Source: Clostridiales bacterium (GTDB lineage Bacteria > Bacillota > Clostridia > Oscillospirales > Butyricicoccaceae). Taken from it: a stretch of DNA of 40,137 bases. A program made the position numbers and the translations under genes. This document shows, piece after piece, positions 8,018 to 15,687 of this stretch. The DNA lies in assembly GCA_022775385.1 (NCBI GenBank), contig JALFIV010000020.1:1-40137 (forward strand), given 5' to 3'. How positions within the stretch are numbered: position 1 is the stretch's first letter; each line of letters starts with the position of its first letter. Below the pieces are notes generated by a model. That model did no database searches, was not told the DNA's origin, and was given only the letters and a program-made list of their open reading frames with translations.

Positions 8018-9616
8018 TTAGAACGCCATGTATACGAACGATGCCGCATCATAGCCCGGACCGTAGATGCCGAATACCGCGATGACGATCATCGCCGCAA
8101 AGTAGATCATCCAGCGGACGACCAGATTCTGACGGCTGATCCTATCGCGGACCGAACCGCGCACCTGCAGCTGGCTGACCACAAAGAATACCAGAATTGC
8201 GGCGATTGCCACACAGATATTCAGCAGATCGAGTCCATGGCTCGTCAGCGTGCCGTCAAAGAACACCCACGGGTTAAAGGTAATCAGAATATTTTTGCAG
8301 ATATACCATGTGTTAGCCAGCGATCCCGGGCTGGTGAGCAGGCGTCCGCCGGCAAAGATCAGCGTCGTGCGCGCCGCCTGAATGAACCGCCAGGAGGTCG
8401 TGTCATAGTTGATGTGCAGCTTGGTGCCGAGGCGGGTCAGATCCTCGCCGAACGATACCGACATCAGGATCATAAACGCATAGTAGAAGCCCCAGCAGAC
8501 ATAGCCCAGACCATTGCCGTGCCAGGTGCCCGTCAGAACCCAAGTGATCGTAACCGGAATCGCCGTGATCAGGACACGGGAGACACGCGGCGGAATCTTG
8601 CTCGTGCGCGCCTTTTTGTTCAGGTTTTTGACCAGCTTGGAGGTGCTGACCGGATAGTATACGTAGTCCTTGAACCAGGAACCCAGAGACATGTGCCACC
8701 GTCTCCAGAACTCAACCACGCTCTTGGAGCCGAACGGATGATTGAAGTTCAGGTCCAGCTCGACGCCAAACAGGTCGGAAGCGCCGCGCGCGATATCCAT
8801 ACAGCCGGAGAAGTCCGAATAGATGTAAACGACATCCAGCAGCGCCGCAATGATGTAGACAAAGCCGCCGTTCATTCCCTGCTCGATGCTGTAAACCGAC
8901 TGGATGAAAATATTCAGGCGGTCTGCGATAACGAGCTTCTTGAAATAGCCCCACAGCATGAGCTGAAGGCCGTACGAGCAGCGGTGCGCATCAAAGCGCA
9001 GCTCCTGCTTGAGGCGCTGACCCAGACGGCCGTAGCGCTCAATCGGTCCCTGCAGGATGTGTGGGAAGTAAATCGCATACAGCAGGAAACGTCCGTAGTT
9101 GGTCTCATAGTCGACCTTCTTCCAGAATACGTCCAGCAGATAGCTGAGGGTGGAGAAGGTGTAGTACGAAATACCCAGCGGGACGATGATCATCGCCGCA
9201 CTGAAGGTCGCACCGCTTCCGATCATCGCAAGGAAATCGTTGATCGGATTGACCAGAAATCGGGTGTACTTGCTGATGCACAGAATCGCAAGGTTGAATA
9301 CCAGACAGGCGATCAGATACTTCTTCGCATCCTTCTTCGCCTGCTCGCGCAGTGCCTTTTTCGCCTTCCGATCGATTGTCTTATCCGTGCTGATGGTCTC
9401 ATCCAGCTGTGCATAGATCCGGCCGATTTTACGCCCGGCCAAAAAGACGCTGAACGAGGTAATCAAGATAAACGGAAGGTACTTCACACCGGCGATCATA
9501 TAAAAGACAATGCTGATCGCGAGCAGCATCTTCCAGCGATGCTTTACCGGGCAGATGTAGAACAGTGCAACACTGATCGCAAGAAATGCCACAAAGTCAA
9601 GTTGAATAAAAGTCAT
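8018..9616 (-). CDS. MBOAT family O-acyltransferase (DltB/AlgI-like)
   Basis: Polytopic membrane acyltransferase of 532 residues. The MBOAT signature is complete: FWRRWHMSLGSWFKDYVYYP, then the invariant active-site histidine in GTWHGNGLGYVCWGFYYA. GPIERYGRLGQ and the helix YIYSDFSGCMDIARG are also typical. The RRWH...DYVYYP block is nearer to the AlgI/PatA branch than to classical DltB as I recall it. It probably accepts the acyl group from the ACP (9688) at the inner face and passes it across the membrane to the DltD-like proteins. Its ATG has an AGGGGAAA site, and a 9-bp stem-loop (9631-9659) separates it from the ACP gene. Confidence 0.93.
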   Translation of the reverse strand: MTFIQLDFVAFLAISVALFYICPVKHRWKMLLAISIVFYMIAGVKYLPFILITSFSVFLAGRKIGRIYAQLDETISTDKTIDRKAKKALREQAKKDAKKYLIACLVFNLAILCISKYTRFLVNPINDFLAMIGSGATFSAAMIIVPLGISYYTFSTLSYLLDVFWKKVDYETNYGRFLLYAIYFPHILQGPIERYGRLGQRLKQELRFDAHRCSYGLQLMLWGYFKKLVIADRLNIFIQSVYSIEQGMNGGFVYIIAALLDVVYIYSDFSGCMDIARGASDLFGVELDLNFNHPFGSKSVVEFWRRWHMSLGSWFKDYVYYPVSTSKLVKNLNKKARTSKIPPRVSRVLITAIPVTITWVLTGTWHGNGLGYVCWGFYYAFMILMSVSFGEDLTRLGTKLHINYDTTSWRFIQAARTTLIFAGGRLLTSPGSLANTWYICKNILITFNPWVFFDGTLTSHGLDLLNICVAIAAILVFFVVSQLQVRGSVRDRISRQNLVVRWMIYFAAMIVIAVFGIYGPGYDAASFVYMAF

Positions 9617-9630
9617 ATTTTTCCCCTAAA

Positions 9631-9659
9631 CTGGGCGGCACAATGTCTGCGCCGCCCAG
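9631..9659 (-). other. Intercistronic stem-loop between ACP and MBOAT genes
   Basis: Perfect 9-bp GC-rich stem CTGGGCGGC / GCCGCCCAG with an 11-base loop, ending 15 bases before the MBOAT start. No U-tract follows, so it is more likely an RNA-processing or stability element that sets the ligase/ACP to membrane-protein ratio than a terminator. Confidence 0.55.
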
Positions 9660-9687
9660 TCCTCTCGTGAATCTGAATTGTTTCCGA

Positions 9688-9912
9688 TTAGTCCATCAGT
9701 TCCTGAACCATCGCCCACATTGCCTCGACAGAATCGAAATTCTCCGGAATGATGTATTCCATGCTGATTTCGATATCAAAGGTATCCTCCAGCTCTGCGA
9801 GGATCGAGGTCATATCGATCGAATCAATGATCTTGTTGGTGTAAAGACCGGTCTGTCCAGCGTAGTCAATATTCGGGTTGACGCGCTTCAGTGCTTCTAA
9901 CAGTTCATCCAT
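9688..9912 (-). CDS. Acyl carrier protein (DltC-like)
   Basis: Small acidic four-helix carrier of 74 residues. The phosphopantetheine attachment serine is S31 in IIDSIDMTS, followed by the helix ILAELEDTFDIEIS typical of carriers; the usual D-S-L is D-S-I here. Length and the position between an AMP-forming ligase and an MBOAT gene match DltC rather than the fatty-acid AcpP, which would sit with fab genes. It is presumed to be loaded by the ligase at 9981 and unloaded by the MBOAT at 8018, with the thioesterase at 3051 as an editor. The ATG has a TTAGGAGG site. Confidence 0.92.
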   Translation of the reverse strand: MDELLEALKRVNPNIDYAGQTGLYTNKIIDSIDMTSILAELEDTFDIEISMEYIIPENFDSVEAMWAMVQELMD

Positions 9913-9980
9913 TGTGGTAACCTCCTAAAAATCAATGTATATACTTTCATCGCCTGTGCTCCGGCGATAACGATATCGGT

Positions 9981-11387
9981 TTACTGCGGAAGATCCTTGT
10001 AGAGGACCTTGCCGGCCTCGTTCTTCGGGATTTCATCCACGATGCGGACGGTGTATGCGCGCGGATTCAAATGGGTGCGCTCGTGAATCAGCTCCATAAC
10101 CTCATCCTTGTGTGCCTCGTTGGTGATGAAAATCTGCATCAGATCATCGTTGCCGGTGCTTGCGCAGTCGAGGTCCTCGAACTCCGCCTTGACCATGCGG
10201 TCGATCTCATCCAGATTGACACGGTTGCCGAACAGCTTGAGGAAGCGCTTCTTGCGTCCGACAATGTAGTAGTAGCCGTCCGCGTCCATCTTCGCCATGT
10301 CGCCGGTCTCCAGACGGCCGCCGCGCTCGTCGCCCTTGATCAGGTCGGCACCGCACTCCGCATAGCCCAGTGTGACGTTGTCGCCCTCGTAGACCAGCTC
10401 GCCGACGACGTCCGGCTCGGTGATCGGGTTGTCGTTGATGTCGCGCAGGATGAACTTGCCGCCCGGGATGACCTTGCCCATGCTGCCGAACTTCTCGAGC
10501 GCCTTGTCATACGGCAGATAGCCCATACGCGCGGTCGCTTCGGTCTGTCCGTACATGACGACAAAGTGCTTGCCGGTCTTTTCGGCATACTCGGCGAATT
10601 CCTTGTGCAGCTGCGGTGCAAGCTTGCCGCCCGCCTGCGTAAACGTGCGCAGATCCGGCAGGTCCATGCGGAAGAAACGGATGCGCTTGAGCATCTCATA
10701 GGTGAATGGCACACCGCCGAACGAGGTCGCCCTGTTGTCCTTCATGAAGCTCCAGAACTCCTTGGAGACAATCGGCTGGGTGGTCAGCAGCATGGTCGCG
10801 CCGACCAGCGCATGGCTGTTGATGATGGACAGGCCGTATGTATAGTTCATCGGCAGCGTCGTCACCGGACGCTCGGTCTCATCCAGCTCGAGGTATTCGA
10901 CAATCGCCTCGGCGTTGGACTGGATGTTGGTGTAGCTCTGACGAACCAGCTTCGGACTTCCGGTCGAACCGGAGGTGGTCAGCAGCAGCGCCAGCTGATC
11001 GTTCAGCGGGTAAACCGTCTCATAATTCGTCCTGACCAGCGAATAGCCGAAGCGGGAGAGGACGACCGGATACGGATACTGCTCAAGCAGTTCGTCCGGC
11101 AGGTACAGATACGACGGGCTGTAGACATCCAGCAGATGCTGTGCAAGCACGTCGTTGATCTTGGCGTCCACCATCAGCGGTACAATCTTGTTGTACAGGA
11201 AGCTGAGATAGCCCGCCGCAGAGCCGATTGCGTTCTTGCAGAAGCTGAACACCAGGCACCGCTCCGGAACCGCTTCCCCCAGCTCCTTTGCAAACGCCTC
11301 GAGCTGTGCATAGCTCAGTGTTTCGCCGTCCTCCTGGAGAAATGCGGTTTTATCCCCAAATTTTCCAAAACTATCGTAGTAACTCAT
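9981..11387 (-). CDS. AMP-forming acyl/aminoacyl-ACP ligase (DltA-like position)
   Basis: ANL-superfamily adenylating enzyme of 468 residues. It shows the ATP loop TTSGSTGSPK (137-146), motif VVMYGQTEATARMGYLP, the ATP-binding aspartate in RLETGDMAKMDADGYYYIVGR, hinge/C-terminal block RKKRFLKLFGNRVNLDEID, and the catalytic lysine near the end (NEAGKVLYKDL). It is shorter than typical DltA, and its A8 block (FLKLFGNRVNLDEID) differs from the DltA form, so D-alanine is not assured. An acyl or other amino acid substrate is possible. It is the first gene of the operon, with a weak ribosome binding site and a leader of about 125 nt. Confidence 0.88.
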   Translation of the reverse strand: MSYYDSFGKFGDKTAFLQEDGETLSYAQLEAFAKELGEAVPERCLVFSFCKNAIGSAAGYLSFLYNKIVPLMVDAKINDVLAQHLLDVYSPSYLYLPDELLEQYPYPVVLSRFGYSLVRTNYETVYPLNDQLALLLTTSGSTGSPKLVRQSYTNIQSNAEAIVEYLELDETERPVTTLPMNYTYGLSIINSHALVGATMLLTTQPIVSKEFWSFMKDNRATSFGGVPFTYEMLKRIRFFRMDLPDLRTFTQAGGKLAPQLHKEFAEYAEKTGKHFVVMYGQTEATARMGYLPYDKALEKFGSMGKVIPGGKFILRDINDNPITEPDVVGELVYEGDNVTLGYAECGADLIKGDERGGRLETGDMAKMDADGYYYIVGRKKRFLKLFGNRVNLDEIDRMVKAEFEDLDCASTGNDDLMQIFITNEAHKDEVMELIHERTHLNPRAYTVRIVDEIPKNEAGKVLYKDLPQ

Positions 11388-11515
11388 ACGTCATTCACTT
11401 TCTTTCTGTATTTGATCGTTAAATGAACCGGTTTTTCGGGTAAAAGTATTCGGCGCGGCTGTGGGTATATTTCAACATTTCAGCCGTTTTTTCGCCCGAA
11501 TTATAATCGTTTTTT

Positions 11516-11544
11516 ATTATATCACAGCACATTTTTTCCGTCAA
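11516..11544 (-). promoter_or_regulatory. Promoter of the seven-gene acylation operon
   Basis: Minus strand: TTGACG (11539-11544), 17-bp spacer, TATAAT (11516-11521). The transcript would carry a leader of about 125 nt in which CGGCTG and CAGCCG can pair. I recognise no riboswitch family in the leader. Confidence 0.85.
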
Positions 11545-11563
11545 CCGGACGCTTTCACAAATT

Positions 11564-11579
11564 CGGTACCGAAGCACCG
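11564..11579 (-). terminator. UUCG-tetraloop hairpin downstream of the CoA-transferase gene
   Basis: CGGTGC-TTCG-GTACCG forms a 6-bp stem (one G-U pair) capped by a stable UUCG tetraloop. Only AATTTG follows, so as a terminator it is weak. Confidence 0.4.
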
Positions 11580-11605
11580 GATAAATTATGCAAAAAGAGT
11601 GCGCG

Positions 11606-12940
11606 TCATCGCCGGTTGGAGCGGCGCCAGATATGCTGTTCCTGTGCCGCGGCAATCAGCTCCTCGCGGAAGTCCGGATGGGCGATGGAAATCAGCAGTT
11701 CCGCACGCTCCCACGTCGAGCGTCCCTCCATGTTGACCACGCCGTATTCGGTCGCGAGGAAATACACCTGACTGCGCGGCGAGGTGATGATATCCCCCTC
11801 AAAATGCGGAAGAATGCGCGAACGGCGCACGCCGTTTTTGTCCCGGTGTGTGGACGGCATACAGATAAATGCCTGTCCGCCCTTGGATGCCGACGCACCG
11901 ACCAGAAAATCCAGCTGTCCGCCGGTTCCGCTGATCTGCCGCATGCCCGCGCTCTCGGACGAGACCTGTCCGAACAGGTCAATCGCCACACAGCCGTTGA
12001 TGGAGACCATGTTGTCAATCTGACCGATGACATTCGGGCTGTTGACATACTCGAGCGGATAGGACGCCACGCTCGGATTGTTGTCCAGCCAGTCGTACAG
12101 CTCGTGCGAGCCGATCGCCACACCGAGCACGCCCTTGCCGCGGTTGACGTTTTTGCACTTGTTGGTCAGTTTTCCCGCTTTGAACAGTTCGTAATAGGCA
12201 TCCGAACACAGCTCGGTGTGCATGCCGAGATCCTTGAGATCCGAGTCCGCCAGCAGATGTCCCACCGCGTTGGGCAGGCTGCCGATGCCGAGCTGCAGGG
12301 TCATGCCGTCGCGCATATACGGGAGCAGATGTCCCGCAATCTGAATATCCGTCTCGGTCGGCGGTGCAATCGGCACCTCCGGCGGCGGTGTGTGCTCCCC
12401 CTCGACGATATAATCCACTTCGGAGATGTGGATGCACTCGTCATAGCCGCCCAGCATGTGCGGCAGATGCTCGTTGATCTCGACAATCACGATATCCGCC
12501 TTGCGCAGAATCGGCGCGGCAACGCCGGTCGATGTCGAGAAATTGAAATAGCCGTGGCGGTCCATCGGCGTCACGCTGATCATCGCCACATTGACCGACA
12601 GGAAATAATGGTAGTACGCCGAATTGTTGTGAAAAACCATCGGGATATAGTAACACAGTCCGCGGTCGCACAGTTTGCGCTCGTAGGCAGAGCAGTGCCA
12701 GGTGTGGTAGGTAAAGTGCTCCTGCGTCGGATCGCACTCCGCGGTCTGAATCGGACCGGGAATCAGGTTTCCCCGGATCTTGACATCCGTCAGCTCATCG
12801 CGCCGGGCTGCCAGTGCACGGTCGAGCAGCGGCGGAAATCCCAGAGAAGTCGTGTAGTCAATCCAGTCCCCGTCCTTGACCACGCGGACCGCTTCCTCCG
12901 GTGTGCGCAGCTTGCTTCGGTACTCGGTTAATACATCCAT
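11606..12940 (-). CDS. Acetyl-CoA hydrolase / CoA-transferase family protein
   Basis: Family I CoA-transferase of 444 residues, related to butyryl-CoA:acetate and 4-hydroxybutyrate CoA-transferases. The catalytic glutamate is E243 in LGMHTELCSDA, and the CoA-binding loop GIGSLPNAVG is near residue 218. The C-terminal GTGGQLDFLVGASASKGG and TEYGVVNMEG blocks are family hallmarks. It swaps CoA between short-chain acids in the cytoplasm. In a gut clostridium this could be the terminal step of butyrate formation, but propionyl-, succinyl- or hydroxybutyryl-CoA specificity cannot be excluded. It is monocistronic and divergent from the oxidoreductase at 13179. Ribosome binding site: GTGAGGTGGCGAC. 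Confidence 0.9.
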   Translation of the reverse strand: MDVLTEYRSKLRTPEEAVRVVKDGDWIDYTTSLGFPPLLDRALAARRDELTDVKIRGNLIPGPIQTAECDPTQEHFTYHTWHCSAYERKLCDRGLCYYIPMVFHNNSAYYHYFLSVNVAMISVTPMDRHGYFNFSTSTGVAAPILRKADIVIVEINEHLPHMLGGYDECIHISEVDYIVEGEHTPPPEVPIAPPTETDIQIAGHLLPYMRDGMTLQLGIGSLPNAVGHLLADSDLKDLGMHTELCSDAYYELFKAGKLTNKCKNVNRGKGVLGVAIGSHELYDWLDNNPSVASYPLEYVNSPNVIGQIDNMVSINGCVAIDLFGQVSSESAGMRQISGTGGQLDFLVGASASKGGQAFICMPSTHRDKNGVRRSRILPHFEGDIITSPRSQVYFLATEYGVVNMEGRSTWERAELLISIAHPDFREELIAAAQEQHIWRRSNRR

Positions 12941-12975
12941 GTCGCCACCTCACTTTGTGTCGCATTCTTACCTCT

Positions 12976-13003
12976 AGTATACACGATTTTGCCGAAAAAC
13001 CAA
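12976..13003 (-). promoter_or_regulatory. Putative promoter of the CoA-transferase gene
   Basis: Minus strand: TATACT (12976-12981) with a weak -35 TTGGTT (12998-13003) at 16-bp spacing. Confidence 0.5.
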
Positions 13004-13083
13004 ATGACAATATCGGGTAGAAATTGTGTTTTTTACCGTGTGGAGCTGTGAGTTGTTTTTATGCATTTTTTCCAAAAAATCCA

Positions 13084-13144
13084 TCGACATCTGCCCCTTT
13101 CCCGTGATATGATAAAAGTAACCGGAATTTTGGAAACCGGAATT
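13084..13144 (+). promoter_or_regulatory. Promoter and direct repeat upstream of the iolG-like gene
   Basis: TCGACA (13084-13089), 18-bp spacer, TATGAT (13108-13113). Just downstream are two copies of ACCGGAATT (13121-13129 and 13136-13144) with a 15-bp period, positioned like a repressor site around +1. The regulator is unknown. Confidence 0.55.
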
Positions 13145-13178
13145 GAGAAAGAGATAGAGAATAAAGGAGGATTATCCT

Positions 13179-14189
13179 ATGATTCGTATTGGACTGATCG
13201 GATGCGGCGCCATCGGCCGCCAGCATGCCCACCGTCTGCACTGCGAGACCGCCGGCGTCACGCTGACCGGTGTCGCAGACTTCCTGCCGGAGGCCGCACA
13301 GAAAGTTGCCGCTGACCTCGGTGTCCGCGCGTTCGCCTCGGGTGAGGAGCTGATCGCCTCTCCGGACGTCGACGCCGTTTTCGTCACGACGCCGGACGCC
13401 TTCCACGCACAGTATGTCCTTGCCTCCATCGAGGCCGGCAAGTACTGCTTCTGTGAGAAGCCGCTCGCACCGACGGTTGAGGAGTGCCTCAAGATCATGG
13501 ACGCCGAAGTCCGCCACGGCAAGCGTCTGGTTCAGGTCGGCTACATGCGCCGCTATGACAAGGATTACATGGAGATGAAGCGTCTGCTCGACGAGGGTTC
13601 GGTCGGCCGTCCGCTCATCCTGCACATGGCACACCGCAACGTCAGCCAGCCGGATTGGTTCCGCACCGAGATGGCAGTCAGCAACAGTGCTATCCACGAG
13701 ATTGACATCTGCCGCTATCTGACCGGCGAGGAGTTCGTCAGCGGTCAGGTGCTCAAGGTTCGTCAGAGCACCGAGAGTGCGGACAAGCCGTATGAAAACC
13801 CGCAGATCATGCTGCTCGAGACCGAGAGCGGCGCCCGTCTGGACATCGAGTACCAGTGCGGCGAGTGCTATGGCTACGAGGTTGAGTGCCGCATCGTGTG
13901 CGACAGAGGCATGCTCGAGCTGCCGCAGCCGTCCACGGTCATCAAGCGCAGCAAAGACACCCACAGCTGCAGTACGGACATCATGCAGGACTGGTCGGTC
14001 CGTTTCATCGACGCCTATCCGGTGGAGTTCGCCGCATGGGTGCGTGATCTGGAGAACGGCAAGCTCACCGGTCCGTCCGTCTGGGACGGCTACGCAGCCT
14101 GCCAGGTTGCCGACTCGCTCAACGCGTCTCGCGGTACCGGCAAGTTCATGCCGATCAAGATGGTCGAAAAGCCGGATCTGTATCGCTGA
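13179..14189 (+). CDS. iolG: Gfo/Idh/MocA oxidoreductase, inositol 2-dehydrogenase-like
   Basis: NAD-dependent cytoplasmic sugar/inositol dehydrogenase of 336 residues. The Rossmann motif GLIGCGAIG is at the N-terminus. The catalytic-lysine signature CEKPLAPT (E93-K94-P95), the block VQVGYMRRYDKDY and the helix NSAIHEIDICRYLTG are characteristic of IolG, which oxidises myo-inositol to scyllo-inosose. No other iol genes are visible, so the substrate could be another cyclitol or hexose; the symbol is by similarity. Strong AAAGGAGG site. Codon use is markedly C-ending (GTC, CTC, GCC), suggesting good expression. It ends in a strong terminator at 14215. Confidence 0.85.
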   Translation: MIRIGLIGCGAIGRQHAHRLHCETAGVTLTGVADFLPEAAQKVAADLGVRAFASGEELIASPDVDAVFVTTPDAFHAQYVLASIEAGKYCFCEKPLAPTVEECLKIMDAEVRHGKRLVQVGYMRRYDKDYMEMKRLLDEGSVGRPLILHMAHRNVSQPDWFRTEMAVSNSAIHEIDICRYLTGEEFVSGQVLKVRQSTESADKPYENPQIMLLETESGARLDIEYQCGECYGYEVECRIVCDRGMLELPQPSTVIKRSKDTHSCSTDIMQDWSVRFIDAYPVEFAAWVRDLENGKLTGPSVWDGYAACQVADSLNASRGTGKFMPIKMVEKPDLYR

Positions 14190-14214
14190 TCCCCATTTTC
14201 CCAAACAACAGCAA

Positions 14215-14249
14215 AAGCGGTCGGACACCTGTCCGGCCGCTTCTTTTTT
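14215..14249 (+). terminator. Intrinsic terminator of the iolG-like gene
   Basis: AAGCGG-T-CGGACA / TGTCCG-G-CCGCTT hairpin followed by TTTTTT. Confidence 0.9.
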
Positions 14250-14316
14250 CTAGATTTGACTTTTCCGCCGCATCGTGCTTTGATAGAATCATTCTGAAAC
14301 ACAATCGAGGTGTGTT

Positions 14317-15687
14317 ATGTCCCCATCTGTCTCCCATCACAGCCGCGACCTGACCCGCGGTCCGCTGCTCTCGTCCCTGCTGTGGTTTTCTCTGCCGATT
14401 CTGATCGGCAATCTCTTTCAGCAGCTGTACAACATTGTCGACACCGCCGCCGTCAGCCATCTGCTCGGCGAGGATGCGCTCGCGGCGCTCGGCTGTACCG
14501 GATCGCTGTACAGCGTCGTGCTGTGCATCGCCACCGGCATGACCGCCGGATTCTCCATCGTCGTCGCGCAGACCTTCGGCGCCGGTCAAACCGACCGTCT
14601 GCGCCGCACCGTCGCGAGCGTCGTTCGTCTGACGATTGTCATTTCGATCGTTCTCACTGCGGTCAGTCTGCTGTTCAGCCGGACGTTCCTCACCGCCCTG
14701 CACACACCGGCGGAGATTCTCGGCCCGTCGCTCGTCTACATCCGAACGTTCTTCGCCGGCATCTTCTTTACGATGGCATACAATGCGATGGCAGGCATCC
14801 TGCGCGGCATCGGCAACAGCCTGTATCCGCTCCTGTTTCTCATTCTCTCGTCCGTTCTAAACGTCGGACTGGATCTGCTGTTCCTCGCGGTCTTTCACTG
14901 GGGTATCTTCGGCGCGGCGGTGGCTACCGTCCTCTCACAGATGGTCTCCGCTTCCGCCTGTCTGATCTATATCCTGCGCTGCTGTCCGCTTCTGCATGTC
15001 CGCCGCCGCGATTTCCGTCTGGATTCCGCTCTGACCGCAGAGCTTCTGCTCACCGGTCTTGCCATGGGGCTCATGCAGTCCACCGTCTGCTTCGGCACGA
15101 TGATCATGCAGTCCGCCGTCAACCATCTCGGTACCGCCACCATCGCGGGATACACCGCCGCACGGAAAATTCACTGCATGCTGCTCGCCGTGCTGTTTGC
15201 GTTCGGCAACACCGCCTCCACCTTTGCCGGACAGAATCTCGGCGCGGGAAATATCCGGCGCATCTTCTCCGGCATCCGCGTCCTCGTCCTGCTCGGACTG
15301 GGCTGGGTCGTGCTGGTCAATCTGCTGATCGCCTTCCGCTGTGAGGGACTCGCCGTTCTGGTCACCGGCAGCAGAGACGCCGCCGTCCTGTCCGCCGTCA
15401 CCCGCTACCTCCGCATGGATGTCCCGTTTTACTTCGGGATCTCCGTCCTCATCATCCTGCGCTATGCCCTGCAGGGTCTGGGCGGCAAGCTCGCCGCCGT
15501 CGCGGAGGGTATAATGGAAATGGGCGGAAATATTCTTTCCGCCCTGATTCTCGTACCGCGGCTGGGGTACCTCGGTGTCTGCCTGTGTGAGCCGATCACC
15601 TGTACCGCCTGCGCCGTGATGATAGTATTCGCTTTTCTTGTCACCGGTCGCCGTCTGCGGCGCTCCGCATCAGGTGCGCTTGACTAA
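14317..15687 (+). CDS. MATE family multidrug/cation antiporter
   Basis: Inner-membrane exporter of 456 residues with twelve predicted helices in two homologous halves. The N-terminal RGPLLSSLLWFSLPILIGNLFQQLYNIVDT is the MATE hallmark (P..I..L...LY...D), and a repeat of the pattern occurs near residue 235. It probably exports drugs or cationic metabolites using a Na+ or H+ gradient; the substrate cannot be told from sequence. The ATG at 14317 has a GAGGTG site. Its last 18 bases overlap the end of the convergent gene at 15670, and no terminator lies between them. The promoter is unclear: TTGACT at about 14256 has no well-placed -10. Confidence 0.93.
   Translation: MSPSVSHHSRDLTRGPLLSSLLWFSLPILIGNLFQQLYNIVDTAAVSHLLGEDALAALGCTGSLYSVVLCIATGMTAGFSIVVAQTFGAGQTDRLRRTVASVVRLTIVISIVLTAVSLLFSRTFLTALHTPAEILGPSLVYIRTFFAGIFFTMAYNAMAGILRGIGNSLYPLLFLILSSVLNVGLDLLFLAVFHWGIFGAAVATVLSQMVSASACLIYILRCCPLLHVRRRDFRLDSALTAELLLTGLAMGLMQSTVCFGTMIMQSAVNHLGTATIAGYTAARKIHCMLLAVLFAFGNTASTFAGQNLGAGNIRRIFSGIRVLVLLGLGWVVLVNLLIAFRCEGLAVLVTGSRDAAVLSAVTRYLRMDVPFYFGISVLIILRYALQGLGGKLAAVAEGIMEMGGNILSALILVPRLGYLGVCLCEPITCTACAVMIVFAFLVTGRRLRRSASGALD

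Noticed and set aside
6383-9670. Very long open frame (about 1,095 codons) on the plus strand
   Set aside because: It runs antisense through the DltD-like and MBOAT genes, whose reading frames show clear family motifs. The antisense product is rich in Arg, His and Gln with no motif, as expected of a GC-rich codon shadow.
9981-11387. Plain dltA call for the ligase
   Set aside because: Position and chemistry fit, but length and the A8 block differ from DltA and the operon has extra genes, so D-alanine specificity is not supported by sequence alone.
11388-11515. Possible riboswitch in the 125-nt leader of the acylation operon
   Set aside because: Only a short CGGCTG/CAGCCG pairing is visible, there is no terminator or known conserved core, and no family fits.
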